From contig NZ_QENQ01000001.1 in the NCBI RefSeq assembly GCF_003096275.1, positions 4,107,420 through 4,171,419 of the forward strand: a stretch of DNA of 64,000 nt, in the 5' to 3' direction. The notes beneath the pieces are model-generated. The model saw nothing but the letters and a program-made list of their open reading frames with translations, ran no database searches and had not been told where the DNA came from. The position numbers and the translations under genes are program-made. Of this stretch, positions 16,478 to 25,392 are shown piece by piece. Source of the stretch: Sphingomonas pokkalii (GTDB lineage: Bacteria; Pseudomonadota; Alphaproteobacteria; Sphingomonadales; Sphingomonadaceae). Each line of letters starts with the position of its first letter. Positions within the stretch are counted from its first letter, which is position 1.

Positions 16478-16510
16478 CCGCATATTGCTATCAGCCATAG
16501 CAATATGCGG
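16478..16510. promoter_or_regulatory. 14-bp perfect inverted repeat, probable operator
   Basis: CCGCATATTGCTAT and its exact complement ATAGCAATATGCGG are separated by CAGCC. The repeat ends 22 bases before the TTG start and immediately before an ATG. It is AT-richer than its surroundings and has no T-run, so it looks like an operator and not a terminator. In RNA it could also form a hairpin next to the ribosome binding site. No regulator gene is adjacent. Confidence 0.7.
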
Positions 16511-16532
16511 AATGGACTGGAGGGGAACGGGC

Positions 16533-17753
16533 TTGGAACGGTTTGATGTTCTTATCGTCGGTAGTGGCCATGCCGGTGCGCAAGGTGCGATCGCGCTGCG
16601 CCAAGCGGGATTTGCGGGTACGCTGGCGATCGTTGGGGAAGAGGCGGAACTCCCCTATGAGCGGCCGCCGCTCTCGAAGGACTATCTCACAGGCGAGAAG
16701 AGTTTCGAACGCATCCTGATCCGCCCCGCCGGCTTCTGGGAGGAGCGTGCGATCGCCATGCTGCCCGGTCGGCGCATCGTGGCGGTGGACGCGGCGGGCA
16801 AGACCGTGCGCGACGGCGAAGGGCGCGAGATCGGTTATGGAAGCCTGATCTGGGCGACCGGGGGCAGCCCGCGGCGCCTTTCGTGCAGCGGCCATGATCT
16901 CGCCGGCGTCCATGCCGTCCGCACGCGCCAGGATGTCGACCAGCTGCTCGCCGAGCTTCCCGCCGCTGGTCACGTCGTGGTGGTCGGCGGCGGCTATATC
17001 GGCCTGGAGGCCGCTGCTGCGCTGACCGAGCAGGGTAAGCATGTCGTGGTGCTGGAGGCGATGGATCGCGTGCTCGCACGCGTTGCCGGCGAGGCCCTTT
17101 CGCGTTTCTACGAGGCCGAGCATCGCGCCCATGGCGTGGAGGTTCGCACCGGCGCGCTGGTCGACTGCCTGGACGGGCGTGATGGGCGCGTCTGTGGCGT
17201 GCGGCTGGCGGGCGGCGAGACGCTGCCGGCCGACCTGGTGATCGTCGGCATCGGCATCGTGCCCGAAGTCGCGCCGTTGCTCGCGGCCGGGGCCGATGGC
17301 GGCAATGGCGTGCGGGTCGATGCGCAGTGCCGGACCAGCCTGGCAGATGTCTTCGCGATCGGCGACTGTGCATTGCATCACAACGGCTATGCCGACGGTG
17401 CCGAGATCCGGCTGGAATCGGTGCAGAACGCCAACGACCAGGCGAACGTCGTCGCCAAGGTGCTGACCGGGCAGCCGGCGCATTATGATGCGGTGCCCTG
17501 GTTCTGGTCGAACCAATATGATCTGAAACTGCAGACGGTGGGATTGTCGATCGGGCATGACGCGACGGTGCTGCGTGGCGACCCCGCCACGCGATCCTTC
17601 TCGGTCGTGTATCTGCGCGGCGGGCGGGTGATCGCCCTCGACTGCGTCAATGCGACCCGCGATTATGTGCAGGGTCGCCGGCTGGTGGCGGAAGGGATCG
17701 TCGCCGAGCCCGCGAAGCTTGCCGATCCGGCGGTGGTGCTCAAGGAGCTTTGA
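16533..17753 (+). CDS. FAD-dependent ferredoxin/rubredoxin reductase
   Basis: The 406-aa protein has two dinucleotide-binding folds: an FAD motif VLIVGSGHAG near residues 6-15 and an NAD motif VVVVGGGYIGLEAAAAL near 145-162. It also has PYERPPLSKDYL, the family signature of oxygenase-type ferredoxin reductases, and a late FAD motif DVFAIGDCA. It would pass electrons from NADH to a [2Fe-2S] ferredoxin for an oxygenase or P450. I start at TTG 16533 because GGAGGGG lies 8 nt upstream; ATG 16512 is in frame without a ribosome binding site. The enoyl-CoA hydratase 77 bp downstream may be in the same catabolic transcript. Confidence 0.85.
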   Translation: MERFDVLIVGSGHAGAQGAIALRQAGFAGTLAIVGEEAELPYERPPLSKDYLTGEKSFERILIRPAGFWEERAIAMLPGRRIVAVDAAGKTVRDGEGREIGYGSLIWATGGSPRRLSCSGHDLAGVHAVRTRQDVDQLLAELPAAGHVVVVGGGYIGLEAAAALTEQGKHVVVLEAMDRVLARVAGEALSRFYEAEHRAHGVEVRTGALVDCLDGRDGRVCGVRLAGGETLPADLVIVGIGIVPEVAPLLAAGADGGNGVRVDAQCRTSLADVFAIGDCALHHNGYADGAEIRLESVQNANDQANVVAKVLTGQPAHYDAVPWFWSNQYDLKLQTVGLSIGHDATVLRGDPATRSFSVVYLRGGRVIALDCVNATRDYVQGRRLVAEGIVAEPAKLADPAVVLKEL

Positions 17754-17830
17754 GCGCCGCCGCGAGGATGGAGTTGCGTAGCGGCATCGCACCGGGCATC
17801 CCGTTCCGCTGAACACAGGGAGGAACGAGG

Positions 17831-18604
17831 ATGTCGGACGCGCCGGTGCTGCTCGCGATGGAAGGCGATGTCGCCGTGGTTCGGCTCAATCGCCCCGATC
17901 GGCTCAACGCGCTGACATCGGACATGCTGGATCTGCTGGCGGCGACGTTACGGCAGGCCGCTGCGGACGGCGCCCGCGCCGTCCTGCTGACCGGGGAAGG
18001 CAAGGGATTCTGTGCCGGCGCCGATCTCGCCGCCGGCATGGCCATTCGCGATTCAGGCGAGTCGCTGCGGCAGCATTTCCATCCGGTGATCATGGCGATG
18101 GCCGACCTGCCGATCCCGATCGTGGCCGCCGTGAACGGCCCGGCGGCGGGGGCTGGTGCCTCGATCGCCCTGGCGGCGGACATCGTGGTGATGGCGCGCT
18201 CGGCCTATCTCCTGCTCGCTTTCGCCAATATCGGTCTGGTGCCCGATGCCGGGGCGACCTGGCTGGTCGGCAAGTCCGCCGGGCGTGCCAAGCTGCTCGA
18301 AATGGCGTTGCTGGGGGAGCGCCTGCCGGCGGACGAGGCGCTTGATGCCGGGCTGGTGACGCGGGTTGCCGACGATGTGGTCCTGATGGAAACGGCCCAT
18401 GGTCTGGCGGCCAAGCTGGCGGCGATGCCCACGGTGGCATTGGGGCTGATTCGGAAACAGGTGGCGGCGGCCTTGGCGGGCACGCTGGCGGAAACGCTGG
18501 AGATCGAAGCGGCGCACCAGAGCATCGCGTCGCGTACCGAGGATTGTCGCGAAGCGGTTGCCGCGTTCCTCGCCAAGCGAACGCCGCAGTTCAAGGGGCG
18601 ATAG
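17831..18604 (+). CDS. enoyl-CoA hydratase/isomerase family protein (PaaG-like)
   Basis: The 257-aa crotonase-fold protein shows GKGFCAGADLA (residues 57-67) and NGPAAGAGASIALAADIVV, which build the CoA-thioester oxyanion hole. FANIGLVPDAGATWL places Asp where hydratases have the catalytic Glu, resembling PaaG (ring-1,2-epoxyphenylacetyl-CoA isomerase) and some enoyl-CoA isomerases, so isomerase activity is more likely than hydration. It follows a ferredoxin reductase, a pairing seen in aromatic and steroid breakdown. No other paa genes are present. AGGGAGGAACGAGG precedes the ATG. Confidence 0.85.
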   Translation: MSDAPVLLAMEGDVAVVRLNRPDRLNALTSDMLDLLAATLRQAAADGARAVLLTGEGKGFCAGADLAAGMAIRDSGESLRQHFHPVIMAMADLPIPIVAAVNGPAAGAGASIALAADIVVMARSAYLLLAFANIGLVPDAGATWLVGKSAGRAKLLEMALLGERLPADEALDAGLVTRVADDVVLMETAHGLAAKLAAMPTVALGLIRKQVAAALAGTLAETLEIEAAHQSIASRTEDCREAVAAFLAKRTPQFKGR

Positions 18605-18726
18605 AGCGAGGTGGCGGGAAGTTGCCCCAGCGTGACGACGCCGATTTTGGGTTGTGGATAGGAGCGAGGAGCGAGCGGGGCGCTGCCCCGCGCGACGAAA
18701 TCGGTTCTCGGGCGTTTCGATGCGGC

Positions 18727-19569
18727 ATGAAGAATCTGTGGTTCATCACCAATCCGAATTCCGGCACCACCTCGCAGGCCAAGTGCGACGCGCTGGAAGC
18801 GGTGTTTGCGGAGCGGGGGCTATCGCTGGCGGGCCGTACCCGCTTTCCGGCCGATACCATGCCCGAGGCTGCCGCGCTGGACGGGGCGGGCGTGGATACC
18901 GTGGTGCTGTTTGCAGGCGATGGGACGATCAACGCTGCGCTTCGTGCGCTCGCCGAGTGGGAAGGGGCATTTCTCGTCCTGCCGGGCGGGACGATGAACC
19001 TGCTTGCCAAAGCGCTGCATGACGAAACCGATCCGCACAGGATCATCCATGCCGCGCATGAATGCGATCGGCGCGTGGCGCTGCCCTATGTCGTCGCCGG
19101 CGAGCACCGCGCCTTTGTCGGCCTGATCCTCGGCCCGGCTGCGACCTGGTTTCGCGCGCGTGAGGCGGTGCGCAAGGGCCGGCTGGGCCGGCTGATCGCG
19201 GCGGTGCGCGGCGCGTGGCGCAGCACCTTCCACCGGCGCGGCGTGCGAGTGGAAGGGGTGGCGGGGCTGGGCGATCGCTATCAGGCGATTCTGGTGAACC
19301 CAGGCGCGGATGGGCTGGAGGTAGCGGCGGTCGATGCGCGCGACTGGGGGGCGATCGCGCAGCTCGGCTGGGGATGGCTGACCGGCGACTGGCTCGCGGC
19401 GCGCGCCGTCACCGAACGCAGGGCCGAACAGTTGTGGGTGCGCGAGCGCCGACCGGTGCTGGCGCTGTTCGACGGCGAACCGGTGATGCTGGCGAGCGGC
19501 ACCAACATCCGCGCCGCGCGCAGCCGCGAAACCTTCATCGCGACCCGTGCGGGAGAGCGCTTGCGATGA
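18727..19569 (+). CDS. diacylglycerol/lipid kinase family protein
   Basis: The 280-aa protein begins MKNLWFITNPNSGT, the strand-loop seen in the DAGK catalytic domain (PF00781). LFAGDGTINAAL at 61-72 contains the nucleotide-binding GDGT, and LPGGTMNLLAKAL is the PxGTxN motif. It phosphorylates a lipid or sphingoid base at the membrane; the substrate is not determinable. Sphingomonads make sphingolipids, so a sphingosine-type substrate is conceivable. Start at ATG 18727. The stop overlaps the start of the phosphoesterase gene (ATGA), indicating coupled translation. Confidence 0.8.
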   Translation: MKNLWFITNPNSGTTSQAKCDALEAVFAERGLSLAGRTRFPADTMPEAAALDGAGVDTVVLFAGDGTINAALRALAEWEGAFLVLPGGTMNLLAKALHDETDPHRIIHAAHECDRRVALPYVVAGEHRAFVGLILGPAATWFRAREAVRKGRLGRLIAAVRGAWRSTFHRRGVRVEGVAGLGDRYQAILVNPGADGLEVAAVDARDWGAIAQLGWGWLTGDWLAARAVTERRAEQLWVRERRPVLALFDGEPVMLASGTNIRAARSRETFIATRAGERLR

Positions 19570-20291
19570 TCCGGCTCTTCCATGTCAGCGACGTGCATTT
19601 CGGATGCGAGGACGCGGCGGCAATCGCCTGGTTTGCGGACCTGGTCGGGCGCGAACGGCCCGACGCCGTGATCGTGACCGGGGACCTGACGATGCGCGCG
19701 CGCAGCCGCGAATTTGCGGCGGCCGGGCGGTGGCTCGAACAACTGGGCGTACCGGTGACGGTAGAGGTGGGGAACCACGACCTGCCCTATTTCAATCTCG
19801 TCGCCCGGTTTGCCACGCCCTATCGTCGCTATCGCGCGTTGGCGCGCATGATCCAGCGCCCGCTCGATTTGCCGGGCGTCTCGGTGGTGCCGCTGAAGAC
19901 CACGGCGCGTTTTCAATGGCGGTTGGATTGGTCGAAGGGGGTGGTGAGCCTGCGGGCGTTGCAAAAGGCACTCGCCATCGCCGAGGCCGCCCCGCGGGAC
20001 GGGTTGGTACTGGTGGCGGCCCATCACCCCCTGGTCGAAGCGGGTACCAGCGCCAGCGCGCAGACGCGGAAGGGGCGGGAGGCCTTGGCCGCGCTGGCGG
20101 CGGCGGGGGCGGACGCCGTGCTGACCGGCCATGTGCACGATCCCTTCGATATCGAGCATGTACTGGGCGATCGCACGATACGGCTGATCGGCGCCGGAAC
20201 CCTTTCGCGCCGGACCCGCGACCAACCGGCTTCGTTCAACGAGCTCCACGTCGACGGGCGCCAACTGTCCACCCGCGCGCGCTTCATGTGA
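19566..20291 (+). CDS. calcineurin-like metallophosphoesterase
   Basis: All metal-binding motifs of the family are present in the 241-aa protein: DVHFG (residues 9-13), GDLT (39-42), GNHD (69-72), an AHHP motif near 153 and GHVH near 185. This order is typical of the CpdA/UDP-2,3-diacylglucosamine hydrolase relatives. It is coupled to the lipid kinase by an ATGA overlap, so a lipid phosphate is a plausible substrate, but cyclic nucleotides are an alternative. It ends with a proper terminator. Confidence 0.85.
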   Translation: MIRLFHVSDVHFGCEDAAAIAWFADLVGRERPDAVIVTGDLTMRARSREFAAAGRWLEQLGVPVTVEVGNHDLPYFNLVARFATPYRRYRALARMIQRPLDLPGVSVVPLKTTARFQWRLDWSKGVVSLRALQKALAIAEAAPRDGLVLVAAHHPLVEAGTSASAQTRKGREALAALAAAGADAVLTGHVHDPFDIEHVLGDRTIRLIGAGTLSRRTRDQPASFNELHVDGRQLSTRARFM

Positions 20292-20299
20292 GGGGGAGG

Positions 20300-20321
20300 C
20301 CTGCCCTTGGGGCGGGTTTTT
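20300..20321 (+). terminator. rho-independent terminator after the kinase-phosphoesterase pair
   Basis: CCTGCCC-TTG-GGGCGGG forms a 7-bp stem with one G-T pair and is followed by TTTTT. Confidence 0.85.
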
Positions 20322-20434
20322 CGGTGCCTTGCGGCGAACGGTGCCGGCCGATCCTGCGCCGCTACCTTCTGGCGCCTTTTCTTTCTTCTGTGGTAGCATG
20401 TCGGGCAGACAGACAGGGGGTACGAGGCACGGTG

Positions 20435-21535
20435 ATGATTTCGGGCGATGTCGCATGGAAGGGTGCGGCAAAAAATCCTGCCAATCGCTGGCAGTCCTTG
20501 GCTTCGCGCTTTTCCGGCGGAATCGTCGATATCGTCCATACGCCGAAGTTCACCCTCGATTCTTCCGATCGGTTCTTCTGTATCGGCTCCTGCTTCGCCC
20601 GGAATATCGAGGAGCACCTGCTCTATCAGGGCGTCGAAGTCCTCAGCAAGAACATCATCGCGCCGAGGGAGGAATGGCCGAACCGACCCTCCGGGATCGT
20701 CAACAAATTCACCGTCCATTCGATGCGAAACGAGTTGGAATGGGTGCTCTCGCCACCGGAATATGATGAGAGGCTGTTTTCTGAGGTTGAGGATGGCTGG
20801 GTGGATCTTCAGCTTACGCCTGGTATCTTCAAAGTATCCTTGGCGCGGGCAGTGGAGCGGCGCCGGTATCTGAGCGAATGTTACTTCGCGCGCATTTCCA
20901 AGGCGAGCGTGGTTGTATTGACGCTCGGCCTCAACGAAATATGGTACGATTCAGCGCGGGCGCTGCACCTCAATGCACCGCCCAGCTATTTCGCGACCCG
21001 GAAGAACCCGGGGCGATATTTTCTGAAAGTCACCGATTTCGTCGAGAACTTCATCGAACTTCAGGCGCTGCACGCGACGTTGAAGAAACTCAATCCGGAC
21101 GCGCGGATCATCGTGACGGTTTCGCCCGTGCCGATGTCGGAAACATTCTCGGGCCGGGATATTTTCGTCGCCAACATGTATTCCAAATCGATGTTGTGCG
21201 CGGCCGCGAACGCCTTTGCGGACGCACATGAGGATGTCGACTATTTCCCGAGCTACGACATCATCAGCCTTTCGCCCAGGCAGGACGTGTACGACCGCGA
21301 TTGCCTGCACGTACGCAACGATGCCGTCGGGGCGATGATGGGGCTGTTCCTGCGGTTATATATGGGGATCGATGCCGAACCGATCGCATTTCGCGAACTC
21401 CCCTATCTGAACGCCAACGCGGATGTGGATGCGCTGGTGCGCCGGGGAGAGCTGGACTCCGGATATGCGCACTGGATCCGCGAGGGGCAGAAGGAAGGGC
21501 GGCCGCTCGCGCCCGGCGATCCCGTTCCCGCTTGA
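20435..21535 (+). CDS. GSCFA-domain protein
   Basis: The 366-aa protein has the name-giving motif FFCIGSCFARNIEEHL at 47-62, with the GDSL/SGNH-like nucleophile Ser52. A later VVLTLGLNEIW and VTVSPVPMSETF fit the GSCFA domain (PF08885), and DCLHVRNDAV may hold the catalytic Asp/His. Members are predicted acyl- or acetyl-esterases linked with surface polysaccharides. The gene has its own ribosome binding site (GAGG) and starts at ATG 20435; an adjacent GTG three bases upstream is possible. Its base composition is a little less GC-rich than its neighbours, and it stands alone between two terminators, so horizontal gain is possible. Confidence 0.8.
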   Translation: MISGDVAWKGAAKNPANRWQSLASRFSGGIVDIVHTPKFTLDSSDRFFCIGSCFARNIEEHLLYQGVEVLSKNIIAPREEWPNRPSGIVNKFTVHSMRNELEWVLSPPEYDERLFSEVEDGWVDLQLTPGIFKVSLARAVERRRYLSECYFARISKASVVVLTLGLNEIWYDSARALHLNAPPSYFATRKNPGRYFLKVTDFVENFIELQALHATLKKLNPDARIIVTVSPVPMSETFSGRDIFVANMYSKSMLCAAANAFADAHEDVDYFPSYDIISLSPRQDVYDRDCLHVRNDAVGAMMGLFLRLYMGIDAEPIAFRELPYLNANADVDALVRRGELDSGYAHWIREGQKEGRPLAPGDPVPA

Positions 21536-21553
21536 GCGGCGCGTCCAGGCAAC

Positions 21554-21590
21554 GAAAAAGGGCGGCCCGTTGCCGGACCGCCCCATTTTC
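21554..21590. terminator. bidirectional terminator between the GSCFA gene and rpsI
   Basis: GGGCGGCCCG and CGGACCGCCC form a long stem with a TTGC loop. On the minus strand the hairpin is followed by TTTTT, giving a strong rpsI terminator; on the plus strand by ATTTTC. Confidence 0.85.
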
Positions 21591-21609
21591 CTGGCCGTAG
21601 CCGAGACGC

Positions 21610-22164
21610 TTAGCGCTTCGAGAACTGGAAGCTGCGGCGGGCCTTCGCCTTGCCGTACTTCTTACGCTCGACGGCGCGGCTGTCGCGGGTCAGGAAGCCG
21701 GCCTTCTTCACCGGGGCGCGCAGCACCGGCTCATACTTGGTCAGCGCCTGCGCGATGCCGTGCTTCACGGCACCGGCCTGGCCGGAAAGACCGCCGCCCT
21801 TGACGGTGCAGATCACGTCATACTGGCCCTCACGCTCGGCGACACCGAACGGCTGGTTGATGACGAGACGCAGCGTCGGACGCGCGAAATAGATTTCCTG
21901 ATCGCGACCGTTGATCGTGATCTTGCCGGTGCCCGGCTTCAGCCACACGCGGGCCACGGCGTCCTTGCGGCGGCCGGTGGCATAGGCGCGGCCATACTGA
22001 TCCAGCTCCTGCGCACGCAGCGGCGTGGTCGGGGCGGCCGGTTCGGCGATCTCGCCGGCGAGATAGGCGTCAGCGCCGGTGGTGGCCGGAGCAGCCGGAG
22101 CGGCGGCGGGCTGCTGGCCCAGCGCTGCACCCAGGTCGGAAAGCGACTGGCGGTTGTCAGACAT
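21610..22164 (-). CDS. rpsI: 30S ribosomal protein S9
   Basis: The 184-aa protein has the S9 core YATGRRKDAVARVWLKPG... and the conserved basic end KKYGKAKARRSFQFSKR, whose terminal KR contacts P-site tRNA. A roughly 50-residue Ala/Pro-rich N-terminal extension precedes the core, a feature seen in several sphingomonads; E. coli S9 is 130 aa. The ATG overlaps the TAA of rplM by one base (TAATG). Confidence 0.95.
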   Translation of the reverse strand: MSDNRQSLSDLGAALGQQPAAAPAAPATTGADAYLAGEIAEPAAPTTPLRAQELDQYGRAYATGRRKDAVARVWLKPGTGKITINGRDQEIYFARPTLRLVINQPFGVAEREGQYDVICTVKGGGLSGQAGAVKHGIAQALTKYEPVLRAPVKKAGFLTRDSRAVERKKYGKAKARRSFQFSKR

Positions 22165-22643
22165 TATGCACCCACCTTGTTCTTGCGGCTCATGCCGGCG
22201 ATGTCGAGAACCTCGGGGTTCTGGGCTTCATGCGGATGCTCCGAACCCGTGTAGATGCGCAGGTTGCGCATCTGCTGGCGGCCGAGCGGACCGCGCGGGA
22301 TCATGCGCTCCACGGCCTTCTCCAGAACGCGCTCCGGGAAGCGGCCTTCGAGAACCTTGGCAGCGGTGATGCCCTTGATGCCGCCCGCATAGCCGGTGTG
22401 CTTGTAGTACACCTTCTGGCCGAGCTTCTTGCCGGTGAAACGGACCTTGTCCGCGTTGATGACGATGACATTGTCACCGCAATCGACGTGCGGGGTGAAG
22501 CTGGTCTTGTGCTTGCCGCGCAGCACATTGGCGATCACCACCGCCGCACGACCGACGACGAGCCCTTCGGCGTCGACGATGTGCCACTTCTTCTCCACCT
22601 CGGCCGGCTTGACCGACTTGGTGGTCTTCATCAGCGCCTTCAT
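22164..22643 (-). CDS. rplM: 50S ribosomal protein L13
   Basis: The 159-aa protein carries the L13 signatures WHIVDAEGLVVGRAA, GDNVIVINADKVRFTGKK and YYKHTGYAGGIK. It binds 23S rRNA early in 50S assembly. Start at ATG 22643 with AGG/AAAGG upstream; the longer in-frame extension lacks conservation. The rplM-rpsI pair is the standard operon. A TTGACT hexamer on the minus strand at 22736-22731 may be part of its promoter. Confidence 0.95.
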   Translation of the reverse strand: MKALMKTTKSVKPAEVEKKWHIVDAEGLVVGRAAVVIANVLRGKHKTSFTPHVDCGDNVIVINADKVRFTGKKLGQKVYYKHTGYAGGIKGITAAKVLEGRFPERVLEKAVERMIPRGPLGRQQMRNLRIYTGSEHPHEAQNPEVLDIAGMSRKNKVGA

Positions 22644-22774
22644 GGCCTGTGACCTTTCACGTAGGAAATGCAGACGCGCCACCGTTGCCGGCAGCGCGTT
22701 CGATGTCCCTTTGACGTTTGGGGTCCCGAAAGTCAAGAAATGCGTGGGTTTGCTGACGGGTAAAATAATACCTG

Positions 22775-23713
22775 TCAGTCGAGTCGGGTGATCTCCAGCG
22801 TCTGTTGCAGCGCCTTGCCGCCCATCGACGCCCGTCGGTCGTTGCGCAGATGGCGGGGCAGGGCGGTGGCACGATCAAAGCTGGCGACGCTCTCGTCGGT
22901 CATCGCCGAGGCGAGTTGCGAAAGTTGGGCCTGCATCTCCCGACCCTTCTCCGAATCCAGCGGGATGCCGACGCGTTCGGCCATCCCCGCTATCATCGAG
23001 GTCAGCGCTTCCTTTGTGACGGTCGACCGGATGCGGAAGGTCGCGCGATCCGCCGTAGCGGATTCCAGCGTCACGCTGGTCGTCCGTTCGAGGGGTATGT
23101 TGAACATCGGGATCGTGCTCGCCCCGGTCGTCTCGCGCACTTCGCCCTCGCGGGTCGATGTGCCGCCCCAGCCGAGCACGGGCTGGAGCGATTTGAGCAG
23201 AATCGCAGGCGCCTGTTCGGCGGTCATCCCTTCGAAAAGGCTGCGGATCTGCGCCTTTGCCTGCGCGCGCTCCGCCGCCGTCGTCCCGGCAGCCAGGGGT
23301 AGTTTGTCGACGGTTTCCAGCAGCCGCGGCCGAACGCTATCCCAATCGCGCGCACGGAGGACTTCGCCTTCCGCATCGACATCAAAGGTGATCGTCTGCG
23401 TCGTGAAGGGGAGGAGCAGCGGCGCAAGGGCAGGGTCTTTCAGGATCTCCTGCGCGGATGCGGGATCAATTTTCCATTGGAGCGTATATCCCGCACCGGC
23501 CTTGGCGAATCGCAGTTCTTCCACCCATTCGGACGCTGCGTTCACCCGATCGGACTGCGCGCGCGATTGCGCGATGCGATAGCGTATCGGTCGATCGAGC
23601 GGCGGCTGGAAGATCAGGGTCACCGTTTCCGCAGCGGCCGAGACAGGCGGCGCCATGGCGGGTTCGGCAGGCATAGTCCCGAGCATGGCGGCGAGTACAA
23701 GGAGCGGATGCAT
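22775..23713 (-). CDS. secreted hypothetical protein, 312 aa
   Basis: A signal peptide (MHPLLVLAAMLGTMPAEPAMA) is followed by a soluble domain with alternating strands, starting VTLIFQPPLDRPIRYRIAQS and ending GGKALQQTLEITRLD. The pattern (a stretch PFTTQTITFDVDAEGEVL, then SFDRATALPRHL) resembles uncharacterised periplasmic DUF6263-like proteins, but I cannot assign the family with confidence. Start at ATG 23713; a TTG 12 codons upstream lacks a ribosome binding site. No link to neighbouring rplM or cutA is evident. Confidence 0.6.
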   Translation of the reverse strand: MHPLLVLAAMLGTMPAEPAMAPPVSAAAETVTLIFQPPLDRPIRYRIAQSRAQSDRVNAASEWVEELRFAKAGAGYTLQWKIDPASAQEILKDPALAPLLLPFTTQTITFDVDAEGEVLRARDWDSVRPRLLETVDKLPLAAGTTAAERAQAKAQIRSLFEGMTAEQAPAILLKSLQPVLGWGGTSTREGEVRETTGASTIPMFNIPLERTTSVTLESATADRATFRIRSTVTKEALTSMIAGMAERVGIPLDSEKGREMQAQLSQLASAMTDESVASFDRATALPRHLRNDRRASMGGKALQQTLEITRLD

Positions 23714-23791
23714 TCGCAGACGGTTCGGCAAATCGGCCCAGTTGGGCAAGCGGCGAGGCTTCCGCCTGGCTGTCCAGCGGCACGGCTGGTC

Positions 23792-24106
23792 CTATTGCGT
23801 CTCGTCGGCGATCCAGCGGGCAACGGCGTTGCCGGCTTCGGCGGGCCATTGTTCGATCACCGGCAGGTCATAGCCGTGGATCGCCGCGATCCGCTCGCGC
23901 AGGCGGAGCGCCAGGGCGGGGCGGGTCTTGAACAGCGCCGGCACTTCCTCGCCGCGTTCGATGTTCCCCTGCCAGCGGTAGATGGAGGTGCAGGGCGCCA
24001 GGAGGTTGACGCAGGCCGCCAGTCGCTCCGCCAGCACCGTCTCCGCCACCCGCTCGGCATCTGCCCGGCTGGCGAAGGTGACGTAGAGCAGCGCGGTGTC
24101 GTTCAT
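23792..24106 (-). CDS. cutA: CutA-type divalent cation tolerance protein
   Basis: The 104-aa protein has the CutA signatures LLYVTFASRADAERVAETVL, LAACVNLLAPCTSIYRWQG and the end VIEQWPAEAGNAVARWIADE. CutA forms a trimer with the PII-like fold; its physiological role is unsettled. Start ATG overlaps the TGA of ctaA (ATGA), so it is translated with the haem A synthase. Confidence 0.9.
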   Translation of the reverse strand: MNDTALLYVTFASRADAERVAETVLAERLAACVNLLAPCTSIYRWQGNIERGEEVPALFKTRPALALRLRERIAAIHGYDLPVIEQWPAEAGNAVARWIADETQ

Positions 24107-25131
24107 CGGCGTCGGCCGGTCGCGTGCGTTCCCCAGACGGTGGCGCAGACCAGCAGCGCACCGACCAGCTGGTGGGTGGCGGCGAGGTGGAGGTTCACGC
24201 CGGTCATTACCGTGGCGATGCCGAGCAGGATCTGGATGCCGAACGCCGAGTGGATGGCGATCGAGGCGCGGCGGTCGCCGGCCGCGCGCGCCTTGCGGGC
24301 GAGCAGGATCAGCCCGGCAACCGCGACCCATGCCCACCAGCGATGAATGAAATGGACGATCGCCGGATCATAGAGCGCGGCGTGGACCGGGCTTTCGCCG
24401 ATCTGGCTGACGCCGGGGAAAAAGCGGTCGTTCATCAGCGGCCACTGGTCGGTGACCAGCCCCGCATCGAGCCCGGCGACCAGCGCGCCGTAGAAGAGCT
24501 GGATCGCCAGCAGCACCAGCACCCCCACGCCCAGGCCGGTCAGCCGGGCAGGGCGCTCGGTATGGTTGGCGGCAAGCGCGCGCAGGTCGAGCATCGTCCA
24601 GACGATGCCGCCCAGCGTGAACAGCGCGGTCATCAGGTGGATCGCCAGCCAGAAATGGCTGACCGAGGTGCGGGTGTGGGTGAGCCCTGACTTGACCATC
24701 CACCAGCCGAATGCGCCCTGCAGCCCGCCCAGCGCGAGCAGCGCGACCAATCGCCAGCCATAGCCCTGCGGTATTTGCTTGCGGACCCAGAACCACAGCA
24801 GCGGCAGCGCGAAGACCATCCCGATCAGCCGGCCGAGCAGGCGGTGGACATATTCCCAGAAGAAGATCGCCTTGAAGCCGGCCAGGGTCATGCCCTGGTT
24901 CAGCTGCTGATACTGGCCGATCTGCTTGTAATGATCGAACTCCGCCTGCCACTGCGCGTCGTTGAGCGGCGGGACGATGCCCGAAATCGGCTTCCACTCG
25001 GTGATCGAGAGACCGGATTCGGTCAGCCGGGTGACGCCGCCGACGACGACCATCAACACGATCATGGCGGCGACGACGAACAGCCAGTGCGCAAGCGCGC
25101 GGGGGCGGGCGGTAAGGGGCAGAACAGTCAT
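24103..25131 (-). CDS. ctaA: haem A synthase CtaA
   Basis: The 342-aa inner-membrane protein has about eight helices. VVVGGVTRLTESGLSITEWKP is the family signature, and conserved His residues in EYVHRLLGRLIG, HLMTALFTLGG and VHFIHRWWAW would bind haems. It oxidises the C8 methyl of haem O to make haem A for cytochrome c oxidase. Start at ATG 25131; a GTG three codons upstream is also in frame. The gene is followed by cutA with overlap. Confidence 0.95.
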   Translation of the reverse strand: MTVLPLTARPRALAHWLFVVAAMIVLMVVVGGVTRLTESGLSITEWKPISGIVPPLNDAQWQAEFDHYKQIGQYQQLNQGMTLAGFKAIFFWEYVHRLLGRLIGMVFALPLLWFWVRKQIPQGYGWRLVALLALGGLQGAFGWWMVKSGLTHTRTSVSHFWLAIHLMTALFTLGGIVWTMLDLRALAANHTERPARLTGLGVGVLVLLAIQLFYGALVAGLDAGLVTDQWPLMNDRFFPGVSQIGESPVHAALYDPAIVHFIHRWWAWVAVAGLILLARKARAAGDRRASIAIHSAFGIQILLGIATVMTGVNLHLAATHQLVGALLVCATVWGTHATGRRR

Positions 25132-25173
25132 CTTCAGCACGTACCGCGATGTAGTCCCTGGGGGAAGCCGGCG

Positions 25174-25392
25174 CTAGCGGCTGGCGGGTGGACTTTCGGG
25201 AAGGGCCGGCGGTGCGGGCGGCGGCTGTCGCTTCATCGCAATGTCGATCAGCGTTTCCAGGCGGATCACCCGCTCGCGCGTCTCGATCGAGTGGCGGCGC
25301 GCTTCCTCGGCGGTGCTGAGCGCCTGCTCGACCTTGTGCTGGAGGAGTGCGACCTGCTGGAGGGCGCGCAGCGCGTCCGTCCAGAAGCTCAT
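25174..25392 (-). CDS. small coiled-coil protein, 72 aa
   Basis: The 72-residue protein is mostly one amphipathic helix (LRALQQVALLQHKVEQALST ... RERVIRLETLIDIAMKR), likely a coiled coil, with a Pro-rich tail. Its ATG overlaps the stop of the ribbon-helix-helix gene (ATGA), so the pair is co-translated. It could be a partner of that regulator. No family recognised and no toxin motif visible. Confidence 0.6.
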   Translation of the reverse strand: MSFWTDALRALQQVALLQHKVEQALSTAEEARRHSIETRERVIRLETLIDIAMKRQPPPAPPALPESPPASR

